From Diorhabda sublineata (Eukaryota > Arthropoda > Insecta > Coleoptera > Chrysomelidae): a DNA stretch of 64,000 nt. The DNA lies in assembly GCF_026230105.1 (NCBI RefSeq), contig NC_079477.1, positions 16,249,001-16,313,000 of the forward strand, in the 5' to 3' direction. Under the pieces are notes generated by a model. That model saw only the letters and a list, made by a program, of their open reading frames with translations, had not been told where the DNA came from and searched no databases. Of this stretch, positions 22,701-30,870 are shown piece by piece; positions within the stretch are counted from its first letter, which is position 1, and each line of letters starts with the position of its first letter. The position numbers were made by a program, and so were the translations under genes.

Positions 22701-24460
22701 ATTACTTCTACCTACAAGAAAAAAACATTATTTTTCATCTATTGACAACACAACGTTGCACTAAAAAGTATTTACTTCCATAGCAGTCAAGACAAAACAA
22801 AAGAAATCTACGGGGAATGCTCGTTGGGACGTTTTCACTACTTTTAATTTTAATTCAAATAATTAGTATTATAATATATATAATAATTTGAAATTAGAAA
22901 AAAATTGTGTGAAACACGTTCTCATTATCCATATAATTGTCCTAACTCATAATGATCAATGGCTTAGAGGCCAGGACGTCTCTTTTCAATACCAAGGTCA
23001 TTACATGAATTTACCATGGGAAACCAAAAACATCAAATTTACTCTCTACAGAAGAAAGATATCTTCATCTACGTATTTCTCTACCATTTACAGTACTGTT
23101 TTACAATTTTTAATTGATATATAAATTAATTAATATATAATTAGAAATATAAATTATTTTAGGGGGAGAAGAAACAAACTAACTATCATCGTCTGATGCT
23201 AGCCGAATTGGTTAGAGGTATAATTCCAAAAAATTGGCACAGGTATACAGTACCAAAAGGTTGTATGGTTATGCAATGGATTACCGATTTTAGTCAAAGA
23301 ATTAAACAGCTGCAAAAAGTGTCCAAATTAGTTTCGTCTGCTGGTGCTAAAGAATTACAGGTATAATTTATTTGATAATTATGTGAAAGTGTACATATTT
23401 GCTTATTTTGGAAACTTGCAGTTCAAATAATACTCATTAGCATTATTTCTAAATTTATTTGGATTCAATTAATGTAGAATTATAAATGAACCAATTGATG
23501 CTGTAGATATATAATTTGTGATTACAACCTAAACAACAGTGCCAACAACATTTTAGAGTTTTCCCGTATGGTTAGGAGGTCTATTAAACCCGGAAGCTTA
23601 TATAACAGCTACAAGACAATGTGTTGCTCAGGCAAACAGCTGGCCATTGGAAGAACTTCACTTGGATGTTACAATAACAGATTCTAATGATAAGGAATCT
23701 ATTCCCCACGATTGTTTTGCTGTCGTTGGTAAGTGAAGTTTTGATACGATATTACAGATATTGCAATAGACTAAGCTTTCAAAATAGTTGAAAGTTATTA
23801 ACTTTCTGTATATTTATTGGTGGCTGATGCATTATTATTATCCTATAATAAGAGTGAAAATAGAAGTAAATTTGAATTTAACTAAGCATTCAAATTATGA
23901 GTCGTATTCGATTTTTGAAAACATCCCAATGTTGGGATAAGTGTATTCTACTTTTCAATACTTTGAAGGATATTAATTCACACTTTTGTTGACTCTGTCT
24001 AATGAAATCATTCATTGTATTTTTTTATCATACCTTGTGTCTGTGATTAACATTTTTCTGGACCACTTATTCCTAAACAATCTGAGCAAAAAATGCTTCA
24101 CTATACCACAAGGAATTAATATCTATACAAGAATAATTTTTTTATAATAACTTGATGTCTATGTAGTTTTAATCTGTATACTTTTTTACAGGAATTAAAT
24201 TACAAGGGGCTCAGTGTCGAAATAATCAGTTACTATTAACTTCGAGCATTATGATCGAACTACCTATCACTCTTTTCCGATGGGTAAGGGTGACTGGTGA
24301 TGAAAAACTCAAAGAAGACAAATTATCTTTACCATTGTATCTAAACTCGACAAGAACCGAGCTTTTGTATACAGTAGAACTTAATATCGCAGCTGGTCAA
24401 GACCCTCACAGCTTCTACGAACGAGGCGTTGCTTTGCTTACATCCACAGCTTTGAATTAA
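526..24460 (+). CDS. Dhc64C: Cytoplasmic dynein 1 heavy chain, 3' part of gene (30 exons, 5' end outside window)
   Basis: Minus-end-directed microtubule motor subunit, acting in the cytoplasm in cargo transport and mitosis. Joined exons: 526-936, 2424-2545, 2612-2974, 3362-3865, 3927-5509, 7785-8057, 8113-8347, 8583-8893, 9689-9777, 9974-10209, 10431-10608, 10685-11414, 11493-11680, 12043-12538, 13665-13986, 14116-14456, 14883-15073, 15136-15465, 15526-15766, 15840-16038, 16691-18206, 18343-18700, 18870-19194, 21083-21296, 21363-21557, 21617-21931, 21989-22318, 23163-23360, 23557-23728, 24192-24460. They sum to 11,235 bases, divisible by three with no internal stop. Walker A motifs are seen for AAA1 (GPAGTGKT), AAA2 (GPSGSGKS), AAA3 (GPPGSGKT) and AAA4 (GVSGAGKT). 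The AAA1 motif starts near visible residue 995 but near 1906 in the human protein, so roughly 900 residues are missing upstream. Axonemal dyneins are excluded by the close match to cytoplasmic dynein throughout. The gene symbol follows Drosophila usage. Confidence 0.96.
937..2423 (+). other. Dhc64C first visible intron
   Basis: A 1,487-bp intron. Apart from the LINE remnant at 1680-2075 I recognise nothing. Bases 1-525 before the first visible exon are likewise intron. Confidence 0.85.
1680..2075 (+). mobile_element. LINE 3' remnant, same family as 53080-53384
   Basis: Lies in the first visible dynein intron. Shared blocks with 53215-53355 are cgtattttgg, gaaaatatct-like and aggtataggtgcagagcggct. 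An upstream reading, HQINSYWRQSERFII, resembles the segment before the zinc knuckle in these LINEs. It is heavily decayed. Confidence 0.6.
2424..2545 (+). CDS. Dhc64C: Dhc64C exon: tail
   Basis: Reads VQNYVNEWLTYQSLWDLQA and on to ECLNDI, ending after two bases of a lysine codon that the next exon completes. The donor is gtaagt. Confidence 0.92.
2612..2974 (+). CDS. Dhc64C: Dhc64C exon: tail
   Basis: Contains KVQSKVSLKYDSWHK and ASTSDAVSFITYVQ, conserved in dynein-1 tails. It ends two bases into the tryptophan codon of FPTNW. A 66-bp intron precedes it. Confidence 0.93.
3362..3865 (+). CDS. Dhc64C: Dhc64C exon: tail to linker neck
   Basis: Reads LHVENLEGEWGAFNEI and continues to LRQQLDALSTQLKELPAR. 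It is rich in charged helical residues and ends inside the arginine codon before LRQYASYE. Confidence 0.93.
3927..5509 (+). CDS. Dhc64C: Dhc64C exon: linker domain up to AAA1 P-loop
   Basis: The longest exon (1,583 bp). It encodes the linker, including LKERHWKQLM, FDVWIDVQRRWVYLEGIF, SFPRFYFVGDEDLLEIIG and the LTDRCYLTMTQAL stretch just before AAA1. It ends at GGSPF plus one base of the first P-loop glycine. Confidence 0.96.
6527..6572. repeat. (AT)n microsatellite
   Basis: An uninterrupted AT dinucleotide run inside the AAA1 intron of the dynein gene. Confidence 0.98.
7609..7700. repeat. (AC)n-(AT)n compound microsatellite
   Basis: An AC run (about 7609-7628) passes directly into an AT run ending at 7700. 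It lies 84 bp upstream of the AAA1 exon acceptor. Confidence 0.98.
7785..8057 (+). CDS. Dhc64C: Dhc64C exon: AAA1 P-loop and Walker B
   Basis: Begins by completing GPAGTGKTESVKALG (Walker A of AAA1, the main ATPase site). It then has FNCDETFDFQAMGRIFVGL and the Walker B region GAWGCFDEFNRL near 7925-7955. Confidence 0.96.
8113..8347 (+). CDS. Dhc64C: Dhc64C exon: AAA1 large subdomain
   Basis: Contains KVSPDMAIFITMNPGYAGR and LPDNLKKLFRSLAMTTPDR, a region strongly conserved in dynein AAA1. It joins in frame after a 55-bp intron. Confidence 0.95.
8583..8893 (+). CDS. Dhc64C: Dhc64C exon: AAA1-AAA2 junction
   Basis: Contains SHYDFGLRALKSVLISAGN and [20 protein letters not shown]. It ends one base into a glycine codon. 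Confidence 0.95.
8894..9688 (+). other. Dhc64C intron
   Basis: A 795-bp AT-rich intron. I could identify no gene or named repeat in it. Confidence 0.85.
9689..9777 (+). CDS. Dhc64C: Dhc64C exon: start of AAA2
   Basis: An 89-bp exon reading GLKDEIRKVCAEEYLVC and ending WMEK. The donor is gtaaaa. Confidence 0.9.
9974..10209 (+). CDS. Dhc64C: Dhc64C exon: AAA2 P-loop
   Basis: Contains VGPSGSGKSSAWRVLLKALE (Walker A of AAA2), then AHVIDPKAISKEALYG and TREWTDGLFTHIL. Confidence 0.95.
10431..10608 (+). CDS. Dhc64C: Dhc64C exon: AAA2 Walker B
   Basis: Contains QWIIFDGDVDPEWVENLNSV and LLTLPNGERLSLPPNVR, the conserved AAA2 Walker B and following loop. Confidence 0.95.
10685..11414 (+). CDS. Dhc64C: Dhc64C exon: AAA2 end to AAA3 start
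   Basis: Opens with [20 protein letters not shown]. It contains VPQIEVETHKVASPDIVVPT and LYTWLAEHKPL just before the AAA3 P-loop. The stretch EEESEETGFGKKSDKED-like insert near 10815-10860 is the variable acidic loop. Confidence 0.94.
11493..11680 (+). CDS. Dhc64C: Dhc64C exon: AAA3 P-loop
   Basis: Contains [20 protein letters not shown] (Walker A of AAA3) and [20 protein letters not shown]. It ends at PIQ, phase 0. Confidence 0.95.
12043..12538 (+). CDS. Dhc64C: Dhc64C exon: AAA3 Walker B and sensor regions
   Basis: Contains LGKWLVLFCDEINLPDMD (Walker B of AAA3), [20 protein letters not shown] and YSPREMTRWVRGI. The donor is gtttgt after SVE plus one base. Confidence 0.95.
12539..13664 (+). 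other. Dhc64C intron with a possible antisense LINE remnant
   Basis: A 1.1-kb AT-rich intron. On the - strand, about 12830-13190, a stop-ridden reading contains INEMEMRFLRIGK and GRHVVRMEI. These look like the end of a LINE reverse transcriptase, but the match is weak. Confidence 0.35.
13665..13986 (+). CDS. Dhc64C: Dhc64C exon: AAA3-AAA4 junction
   Basis: Contains LVRLWAHEALRLFQDRLVED, LYSNWLSKDYVPV and DEVLDHVLRIDRIF. It ends two bases into the arginine preceding QPQGH. Confidence 0.95.
14116..14456 (+). CDS. Dhc64C: Dhc64C exon: AAA4 P-loop and Walker B
   Basis: Contains [20 protein letters not shown] (Walker A of AAA4), KIAFILDESNMLDSSFLERM (Walker B) and NGEVPGLFEGDEY. The donor that keeps the frame is the weak gttggt at 14457. 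A stronger-looking gtaaat lies 4 bases downstream. Confidence 0.94.
14883..15073 (+). CDS. Dhc64C: Dhc64C exon: AAA4 C-terminal part
   Basis: Reads LMLDSNDELYKWFTQQV, then VVFTMNPSTDGLKDRAATSP and RCVLNWFGDWS. It ends at ALYQ, phase 0. Confidence 0.95.
15136..15465 (+). CDS. Dhc64C: Dhc64C exon: AAA4 end and start of stalk
   Basis: Opens VGKEFTNRLDLDKQSW. It contains YVHQTLHKANGRL and RTMAITPRHYLDFIHHLVKL, then LHLNVGLNKIAETVEQ, where the stalk coiled coil begins. Confidence 0.94.
15526..15766 (+). CDS. Dhc64C: Dhc64C exon: stalk coiled coil 1
   Basis: Reads VEEMQKSLAVKSQELQAKN and KMVKDQQEAEKKKVQSQE-type heptads (seen as LKQMVKDQQEAEKKK), ending VEPAVIEAQL. It follows a 60-bp intron. Confidence 0.94.
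15840..16038 (+). CDS. Dhc64C: Dhc64C exon: microtubule-binding domain, first part
   Basis: Contains AVKSIKKQQLVEIRTMANPP and LALESICLLLGENASDW, the conserved entry into the microtubule-binding domain at the stalk tip, and IMRDNFINTVVNN. Confidence 0.95.
16039..16690 (+). other. Dhc64C intron
   Basis: A 652-bp AT-rich intron within the microtubule-binding domain coding region. I see no recognisable element in it. Confidence 0.85.
16691..18206 (+). CDS. Dhc64C: Dhc64C exon: microtubule-binding domain end, stalk coiled coil 2, AAA5
   Basis: A 1,516-bp exon. It encodes YNIDKIYHASNACGPLVKWA (end of the microtubule-binding domain) and a long coiled coil (VEPLREELRSLEQQAE to LLKSLVIERERWE). AAA5 follows with AAFIAYGGYFDQHYRQNL, NRYPLIIDPSGQATEFI and [20 protein letters not shown]. 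Confidence 0.96.
18343..18700 (+). CDS. Dhc64C: Dhc64C exon: AAA5-AAA6 region
   Basis: Reads VVYERVARGMLHNDRLTFAI, then FNFFLRGKEGVFHSSGSS and PEFGAWLQQSSPEQAVPQLW. It ends inside a glycine codon. Confidence 0.94.
18870..19194 (+). CDS. Dhc64C: Dhc64C exon: AAA6
   Basis: Contains IIQAFRPDRVIAAAHNFVS, VPALLCSVPGFDASGRVDDL and SIAIGSAEGFNQADRAIN, conserved AAA6 sequences. Confidence 0.95.
19195..21082 (+). other. Dhc64C intron with a MITE-like insertion
   Basis: A 1.9-kb AT-rich intron. It includes the short inverted-repeat element at 19777-19940, and no coding sequence was recognised in the rest. Confidence 0.85.
19777..19940. mobile_element. MITE-like element with imperfect terminal inverted repeats
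   Basis: The left end reads tgttccaacagggcagtt. The reverse complement of the right end reads tgttccattcgcgcagtt, which matches at 14 of 18 positions. Internal GC content is higher than in the flanks. Its size of about 164 bp fits a miniature DNA transposon, possibly PIF/Harbinger type. No clear target duplication was found. Confidence 0.5.
21083..21296 (+). CDS. Dhc64C: Dhc64C exon: AAA6 to C-terminal domain
   Basis: Reads WVMLKNVHLAPQWLVQLEKK, then LFLTMEINPKLPVNLLRAGR and VFEPPPGIRANLLRTFST. Confidence 0.95.
21363..21557 (+). CDS. Dhc64C: Dhc64C exon: C-terminal region
   Basis: Contains ARLYFLLAWFHAIVQERLRY and GWAKHYEFSESDLRVACDTL. Phase 0 at both ends. Confidence 0.95.
21617..21931 (+). 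CDS. Dhc64C: Dhc64C exon: C-terminal region
   Basis: Contains LPPEKVPWDALITLLSQSIY, GKIDNDFDQRLLHSFL and TPAWLGLPNNAEK. Phase 0 at both ends. Confidence 0.95.
21989..22318 (+). CDS. Dhc64C: Dhc64C exon: C-terminal region
   Basis: Contains VLLTTRGTDLIAKLLKMQQL and RTVENIKDPLYRYFEREV. Phase 0 at both ends. Confidence 0.95.
22319..23162 (+). other. Dhc64C intron carrying a dispersed repeat copy
   Basis: An 844-bp intron. It includes copy 1 of an unnamed repeat family at 22547-22660. The rest is AT-rich without recognisable features. Confidence 0.85.
22547..22660 (+). repeat. Unnamed dispersed repeat, copy 1
   Basis: Shares blocks such as gtgttggt, gttcaatatgaat and ccaaaaattccaacttag with the copies at 43091-43204 (same strand) and 48218-48318 (opposite strand). 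Confidence 0.6.
23163..23360 (+). CDS. Dhc64C: Dhc64C exon: C-terminal domain
   Basis: Reads GEKKQTNYHRLMLAELVRGI, PKNWHRYTVPKG and WITDFSQRIKQLQKVS. Phase 0 at both ends. Confidence 0.95.
23557..23728 (+). CDS. Dhc64C: Dhc64C exon: C-terminal domain
   Basis: Reads SFPVWLGGLLNPEAYITATR and QANSWPLEELHLDV. It ends one base into a glycine codon. Confidence 0.94.
23729..24191 (+). other. Dhc64C last intron
   Basis: A 463-bp AT-rich intron with nothing else recognised. Confidence 0.85.
24192..24460 (+). CDS. Dhc64C: Dhc64C last exon and stop
   Basis: Reads GIKLQGAQCRNNQLLLTSS and PLYLNSTRTELLYTVELNI, and ends FYERGVALLTSTALN then TAA at 24458-24460. The FYERGVA motif marks the conserved dynein C-terminus. 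Confidence 0.96.
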
Positions 24461-24555
24461 AATTGAAATGTTACTATATATTCTAGCTTTAAATATTAAC
24501 CACTTTATTTATTTATTTACTATATTTAAAATGTAGTTGAATTTTACTTTTTATT

Positions 24556-24561
24556 AATAAA
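24556..24561 (+). other. Polyadenylation signal, Dhc64C
   Basis: AATAAA lies 96 bp after the dynein stop codon. A second AATAAA at 24650-24655 could be a distal alternative. Confidence 0.6.
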
Positions 24562-24661
24562 CTTTAAGAATTGTCTCTTTTTTCCATTCGAATTTCCTTT
24601 GACATTCCAGTTAATTCTAAGTCTAAGCCCGATAGGCAACATACTAAACAATAAAGTGTTA

Positions 24662-27600
24662 CATTAAATAGTTTATTTATATTTTAGTACACAATCAGAG
24701 AAATAGGTACATCAGAGTACAACACATTGATACTACAATATGATTTCTTTAAACAATACAATGGTCAAGTGAATTTTTGTGCAAACAGCCAGCTGAAATG
24801 GAATATGGTTTGGCACAATACTGTAAGCCGAACACAACTTGTTCAATCTATCAATCACCACTTTGAAACAGGTTATCTAAAACAAATCTACTTCAACATT
24901 AATAGGATATTTCAAAAGCTGAACAGTCTAATATCAAATGTAACAGGAACACTAAGGACACAATGAAACATTATAAAAATGGGGTTTCCACTGCAAATAT
25001 ATTTTTTATTTCATGAAATTGTATTCAAATAACTAATAAATTCGAATCGTACTCAAAAATAAGTCAAAATAACACCCATTTGGTATTTCAATATATATAG
25101 TATTGGAAAAATTTTCATGAAACGAATATGGATGTAATTACTAACTAGCTTAATTACAATCTACTAGAGTAAGCTTCAATAAGACATCACGATAAATTAT
25201 AATGGTCTCAACTGTTCCACTAGATTACTATTTCCCTTTATCACTTTAGTGGGAATGCGTGAGTGAGACATGCGTTTGCTGATTAATTGTTCAATTAATA
25301 ATAAAGACATTGTTTTAACGTCCAAACAGATAGAGAATTATTGCTTCATGCGATGCAATCAAACAGCTACAAATTCTAACAATTTAAGGAAAAAACGAAC
25401 TGATAGAATTATAGCAGCGGAGACATAAAATACTATCTCTGTATAATACAGATTTTCTAAAATGTTAATCCAGTAGAATAGTTAGAGGTTATAATAATTT
25501 ATAGCGACATTCTATTGAAACTTACACCGTCAGATTGGAATTTAATAGATAGTGATTTTACATTTATATGTTCCATGAACTATTCAATAGTGTATAAGAA
25601 ATTGTATTCCTTCTTAAGTTTGTACTGTCTGGTTTTATTTCACTCGAGATAGTCAACTTCTGAATAATTATCCTATTACTAAGATACCTATAACAGTAGA
25701 AAATAATAAGCCTTAACTAATTTTGAAAATAATTTTCATATACGGGGGGGGGGCATTGCTTAATGTTACAATTATCGGGTTAATTCAACAACTTTGACTA
25801 TTAATATGAAATAAATATTTTACATTATTCTATCATCAAAATAATTAACAAAACCACAAAATTGGTAAAATGTAATAGAGGGAAAATTTAAAAAAAATTA
25901 ATGGTCTAGATTAATACGCCATTGTCATAAATAGGAATATAGATGTAATCTAATAACTGTTAGTTTTCAGTTCAATTAATGAATCAGAGTTATTAAATAC
26001 CCTACAGATGCTAGAACATCTAACCCTGTAATATATTATAACTTTTAATACATAAAAGCAAAGCAGCAAACGAGATCTAATTTTTGTAGTAATGGTGAAA
26101 CTGTTGTTTCTTTCATTTTCCAGAAAATATTCAAAAATGAAAGAAATCAAAAAGCTCAATCTTTGGATAAAATTGATCTCTGATCTGTTTGGATTTTTAA
26201 GTCTAGTGCTAACATAGACCTGTGATACATGGATCTAAACATTAACTAATAATAGTAGATTAATTTTTCTTTTCTTATATAGGGTGGTTAACTATATTTT
26301 TGCCCATTTTCAGTGTATCGACACTATAACTTTTGCTTACTACTACTAATTTTTATGCTGCATCATTTGTATTTCTATATAAGTAAGCTTTCCATTTATT
26401 TTTATATATGTGAATTTTTTATTGCAATGTTTTAGCTTGAAAAGTGTATTTTATATAAAAAAGTAATATTTTACCTATGAATATGACCAGATTTAAAAGG
26501 TGGCAAGTCAAGCAAATGACAAGAGCGGAAGAGAAAATAATAAAAATTTATTATTTATTAACTAAGAAAATTTTTTGTTGGATTGATATATGTCTATGAT
26601 ATGATATATGATATATTTTTATTAGGCTCCTAAGAAAATTATGGCATATAAATAAGCTAATTTAAAAGAATAAAAAAACCCTAAACAGAAAAGAACTACG
26701 ATATTTCTTCTGAATTATTCAATTTTACATTTCTGTCATGAGATACATGCACTTCAATTTAATTTTTAATTATATATTCACCATTGTTCATAACATTTTT
26801 TTATCACACGCATGTATGTCAGACAAATTCAACATCGACAGAGATCCTTTGAATAACGTTTTATACTTTAAGAATGCCTTCAAAAGATGAAAAAAAATTA
26901 AAAAAATATTTTTGATGTGAATTCATTTATGAACTTCACCGATGATAATTTTTATAGCATTGTTAAGGTAATTATTTCCTGTATGTGCCGTTATAAGATA
27001 TGAAAAATGTATTCTCATTTCTTTCTAGAATTCAAAATATTTTGTAGTATATATCCGTATATAAAATTGCTTTTTAACAGCGTAATAGTAACTAAAAGCT
27101 GTCAATCATAAGAAAAAATAGATTGGTACTTGTAGGGCACCATTGTCTAATTCTATTCCGTTAAAAAGATACTCAAACATTCAATAGACAATAAGGATTA
27201 AATATCAAAAAGTAGTTTAAACTACGTGTTAATTCATATTTCATACATTCATCTCCAATTAATATTAACAGCTCTTTTATTAATACTCCTTAACTAAAAC
27301 TGAGGTCAACGATCAATAATTACATTTCATAATCATAAAAGATCCTAGTTAGACAAGCCATTTCTGAAATACCATCTATTAGGGTTTTATGAGTCATGCA
27401 ATAAAAGAAAAATTCAAAAGAAAATGGAATAATATAATTATAGAGAAAATATCCGAAATTAGTCACAAAAATAAAATATAATCGGGATCAATTGTCACAA
27501 ATTATCATGAAAAATTCGCAAAATACTCACATTCCATCCACTTCGACAAAACAGATCTCAAAAAATTGGAACAATGTGATAGGTCCATACCTAAAAGCTT

Positions 27601-28444
27601 CTGATTTAGTCGCAAGTATTCTTCAACTATATGAAACATCGACAAAAAAAGAACTTGATCTGGGGTACAATAAAGGTCTAGTTGTTATATAAAATATATA
27701 CTTGCATAAATAACTAATGATAACATATTTATAGCAAAGGGAATCATTGTTAAATTTGATGCCAAGAAGAAAGGTGATATAATTTGAGAAATCCTGCATA
27801 TGTATTTCTTTAATTGCTTAGACTTTTTATATATGATTATGTTTATAAATCGTCTTGATTTTAGGTCTCTTCTGTTATAAAAAAAAGTTTTTTTTTAATT
27901 TTTGAAAAACATAAAAATTTTTACCTGTCTTCAAAAATATAAAACAAACTAATTTCAAATCAGAGGAAACCTAAAATTAAAACGATTCTCTTCTAATTGA
28001 TAATGGATTTTTTATCGAATATTCTTGTTAAAGACTATAATTATGTCCTAACGTGAAAAATATTATCTATTAAGAAATCCATTATTAAATGGAATGAACC
28101 TAAAATATATAAAATTTATGATTGAAAAAAAAACTCGTTATATTATTGATATTAATTGTTCTAGTAGGCAAAAATATAGATAATCTTCTTTATCTGTTTA
28201 CTATTCTAAGTTCACATTAATAAATATCTAAAACATTACATATTTTTAACAATATATACATTTCCTTGAAATGTATTTGAATGTCAATTTTACACAATCT
28301 GGCAGATTTTAAGAGTACAAAATAAATAAAATTAACATATTTATATATTTAATAAATAAAAAAACATTAAATAACACCACACCACATTCATTCTGTTTGT
28401 ATAATGGATTCAGAAACACAACTACTAAAATACTGAACATATGT

Positions 28445-28448
<4 letters not shown>
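24662..28448. other. Intergenic, AT-rich
   Basis: Between the dynein 3' end and an AT microsatellite. Only short ORFs without recognisable motifs occur, and I see no gene or named repeat here. Confidence 0.8.

Positions 28449-28510
<62 letters not shown>
28449..28510. repeat. (AT)n microsatellite
   Basis: About 62 bp of AT dinucleotides in the intergenic interval. Confidence 0.98.
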
Positions 28511-28514
<4 letters not shown>

Positions 28515-30857
28515 AATGAGTTAAAAACCATTATTTGAGTAAGGGTAAGGATATAACAGTATTACGTAAACAAAATATAGAGAAAGTAGTTAAGAAAAAT
28601 TAATTGTCAATCATCATCCAATAAATTCTGGAGAGGAACATTATCACTGCTGTAATGTAGATGGAATGGCTACAAATTCTTTATCGGTTTGAATGAGTTC
28701 CAATATTGGATGACAGACGTATGCAAAGCCAAAAAAAGTGTTCCTCATTTGGGGATTTCAAAATAAACGTTTAAATTGAATTTTGGATAAGTAGTATGAG
28801 TAAAACTTTAGTTTCTATACTTGATTCTGTTTAGCACCAATACACTTTGAAAGGATTCCCAATTATTTTCACTTAAACTTTTTCAAAATATTTAATGACT
28901 AGTAAAAATATTTAGCGATCCTTTGGTAGGTCACGACGTGTTACATTTCTGAATATTTTATACAAAAAACACCTAAACATACATAAATTATGGTACATAA
29001 AAGTAAACGAGTTACTAACGGAATATTTTGAAAATGTTTATGTACATAACAAAATATATTTTATGTGCGCTTTATTGGCTGGTGACCCTTTCCAATTATA
29101 AAATAATGCAGGGAGTGTAATGCCTCCTTGAATGTTTCTTAAATGTATTATTTCGGTATTTGCAGGTATAATTTTCTATAATTTATAATTTTCTATAATT
29201 TTTGAGTAGCAGTATATATTTATTATATATTATTGGACCAAACTAGATATATCCTTTAAATCAATGGAATAAAATAGATTCCTTCAAATAAAATGATTAT
29301 CGGTAATGTTTTACATAAAAAGCAAGAAAAAAACGTTAAATATCTGATGAAATACTCAATCTACTAATCAATTTTTAATTAAACCAAATCTTAGGACGTT
29401 GAGTGAAAAGAAAATCATAGCATTATTCATTAAAAGATTTTGATAAAATCTTAAAATAGAAAATATTTGTGAAAATGAAAAACAATTTAAATTACCAAGG
29501 ACCGTTATCAGCTCCTCCGTTTAAACTGTCAATGACATGCCTTTTTAAGTTCCCCATATTATATTTACATTTCTGCATTAATTGCTAGGAAGAAAAAGGT
29601 GGTTATCAACTTTTACTATGGTAATCAGTTCTGCTTAACAACCGCCATTATTTCTGCGAACTTTCATATTGATTCATCTGAACATAACAAGGAGTCAATC
29701 ATGGCAGATTAATTAATCCCAACATTAACCAACATCGATCAATTATAATATTAACAACAATGTTTATATGTCCATGTGTTTGATAAATACATATCCGTTT
29801 ACTTGTGATTAATGCTTGAAAAACTATTCTTCATAGAGATATGTATGTATGTGTAATACAGGGTGTCATATACACTACGACCCAAAGGGTCTATTGTAAC
29901 CCCTTTTCATTCTACAGTACTGGGTTTAATGTTTACAGCTGATCTATAAATTCTACTCCTGTTATAAAGTTCAGGATGTTTGCGTATACGTGAAAGAAAC
30001 ATATGAAATCGACATGGATGTATGAACATCCCTGATCTCAGGGTAGGAACGATGGAGAAGTGCATACATAATCATAAAGCACATTATAGAAAACAAAGGC
30101 AAGACGGTAGAGATATAAGCAGGGAGTAGTTAACAACCAGGCATATTCAGTCCTACTGAAATAATGTGTAAGCAGTTGTAATAGAGGATGCGACAGAGGA
30201 TAGTAATACGGACACTCCAGAAAGACCAAGGTCTCATATAAGATTTTTCTGAAAGAAGACAACAGTGATAATATTTATAATTATTATTACAACAATGTTA
30301 ATTTGTACTTTTGTTCGCTAAACATATACTCATTTATTAGTTTCACTAATTGAGATTAATATTTCACAGTGGATATAACATTCATTTAGAATATAAGACA
30401 TTTATCAGGATTGAGATTCATACTGCAGTATCTGCAGAAAAACATACTAATAGAACTTTATACCTCTCTTAGTAATTTATTCCAGTATGGACATTTCTAC
30501 CTGTGTTCCGGTTCTCTACAGACAGTTAAACTATGGATTGGAATGTCTATTTTAGTGAATTCCAAAGTGGTTCGCACTACAGCGAGAGGTATTCAAAAAG
30601 AACCTAAAATGATAAGAGATGGAAAAAAAGTTGAAGATATACTTTCTAATTGTGATTTAAATCAACAATATAATATTTTCAAAATGAACACACCTGATTG
30701 GATTTTGTAACCCTTTTCAAGTGGAATTATAGAAGAATTTCAACAGCTACAAAAAGAATTACAAGCAATTTAAATTCAATTGTGGCTAACAATGATTCTG
30801 GTTGTAAAAGGAAATCCTAAGATATGGGTTATAGTACCTCATTGCATTTCCTGAAAC
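28511..30857. other. Intergenic, AT-rich
   Basis: No gene recognised. A 99-residue ORF at 30411-30710 has no motif I know. A cagggtgtcat motif near 29870 resembles ends of common insect repeats but is too short to call. Confidence 0.75.
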
Positions 30858-30870
30858 ATATTCAGTGGCA
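30858..30870. repeat. Target-site duplication, left copy
   Basis: atattcagtggca occurs immediately before the RTE-like LINE and again identically at 33127-33139. Confidence 0.8.

Noticed and set aside
22445..22783. ORFs on both strands in a dynein intron
   Set aside because: They lie in a dispersed repeat copy and flanking AT-rich intron. Dynein exons on both sides join without them.
24727..24966. 79-residue ORF just after the dynein gene
   Set aside because: No motif is present. It lies in the 3' flank beyond two polyadenylation signals.
30411..30710. 99-residue + strand ORF upstream of the RTE-like element
   Set aside because: No signal peptide, motif or splice context was recognised. 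Its length is within what AT-rich random sequence gives here.
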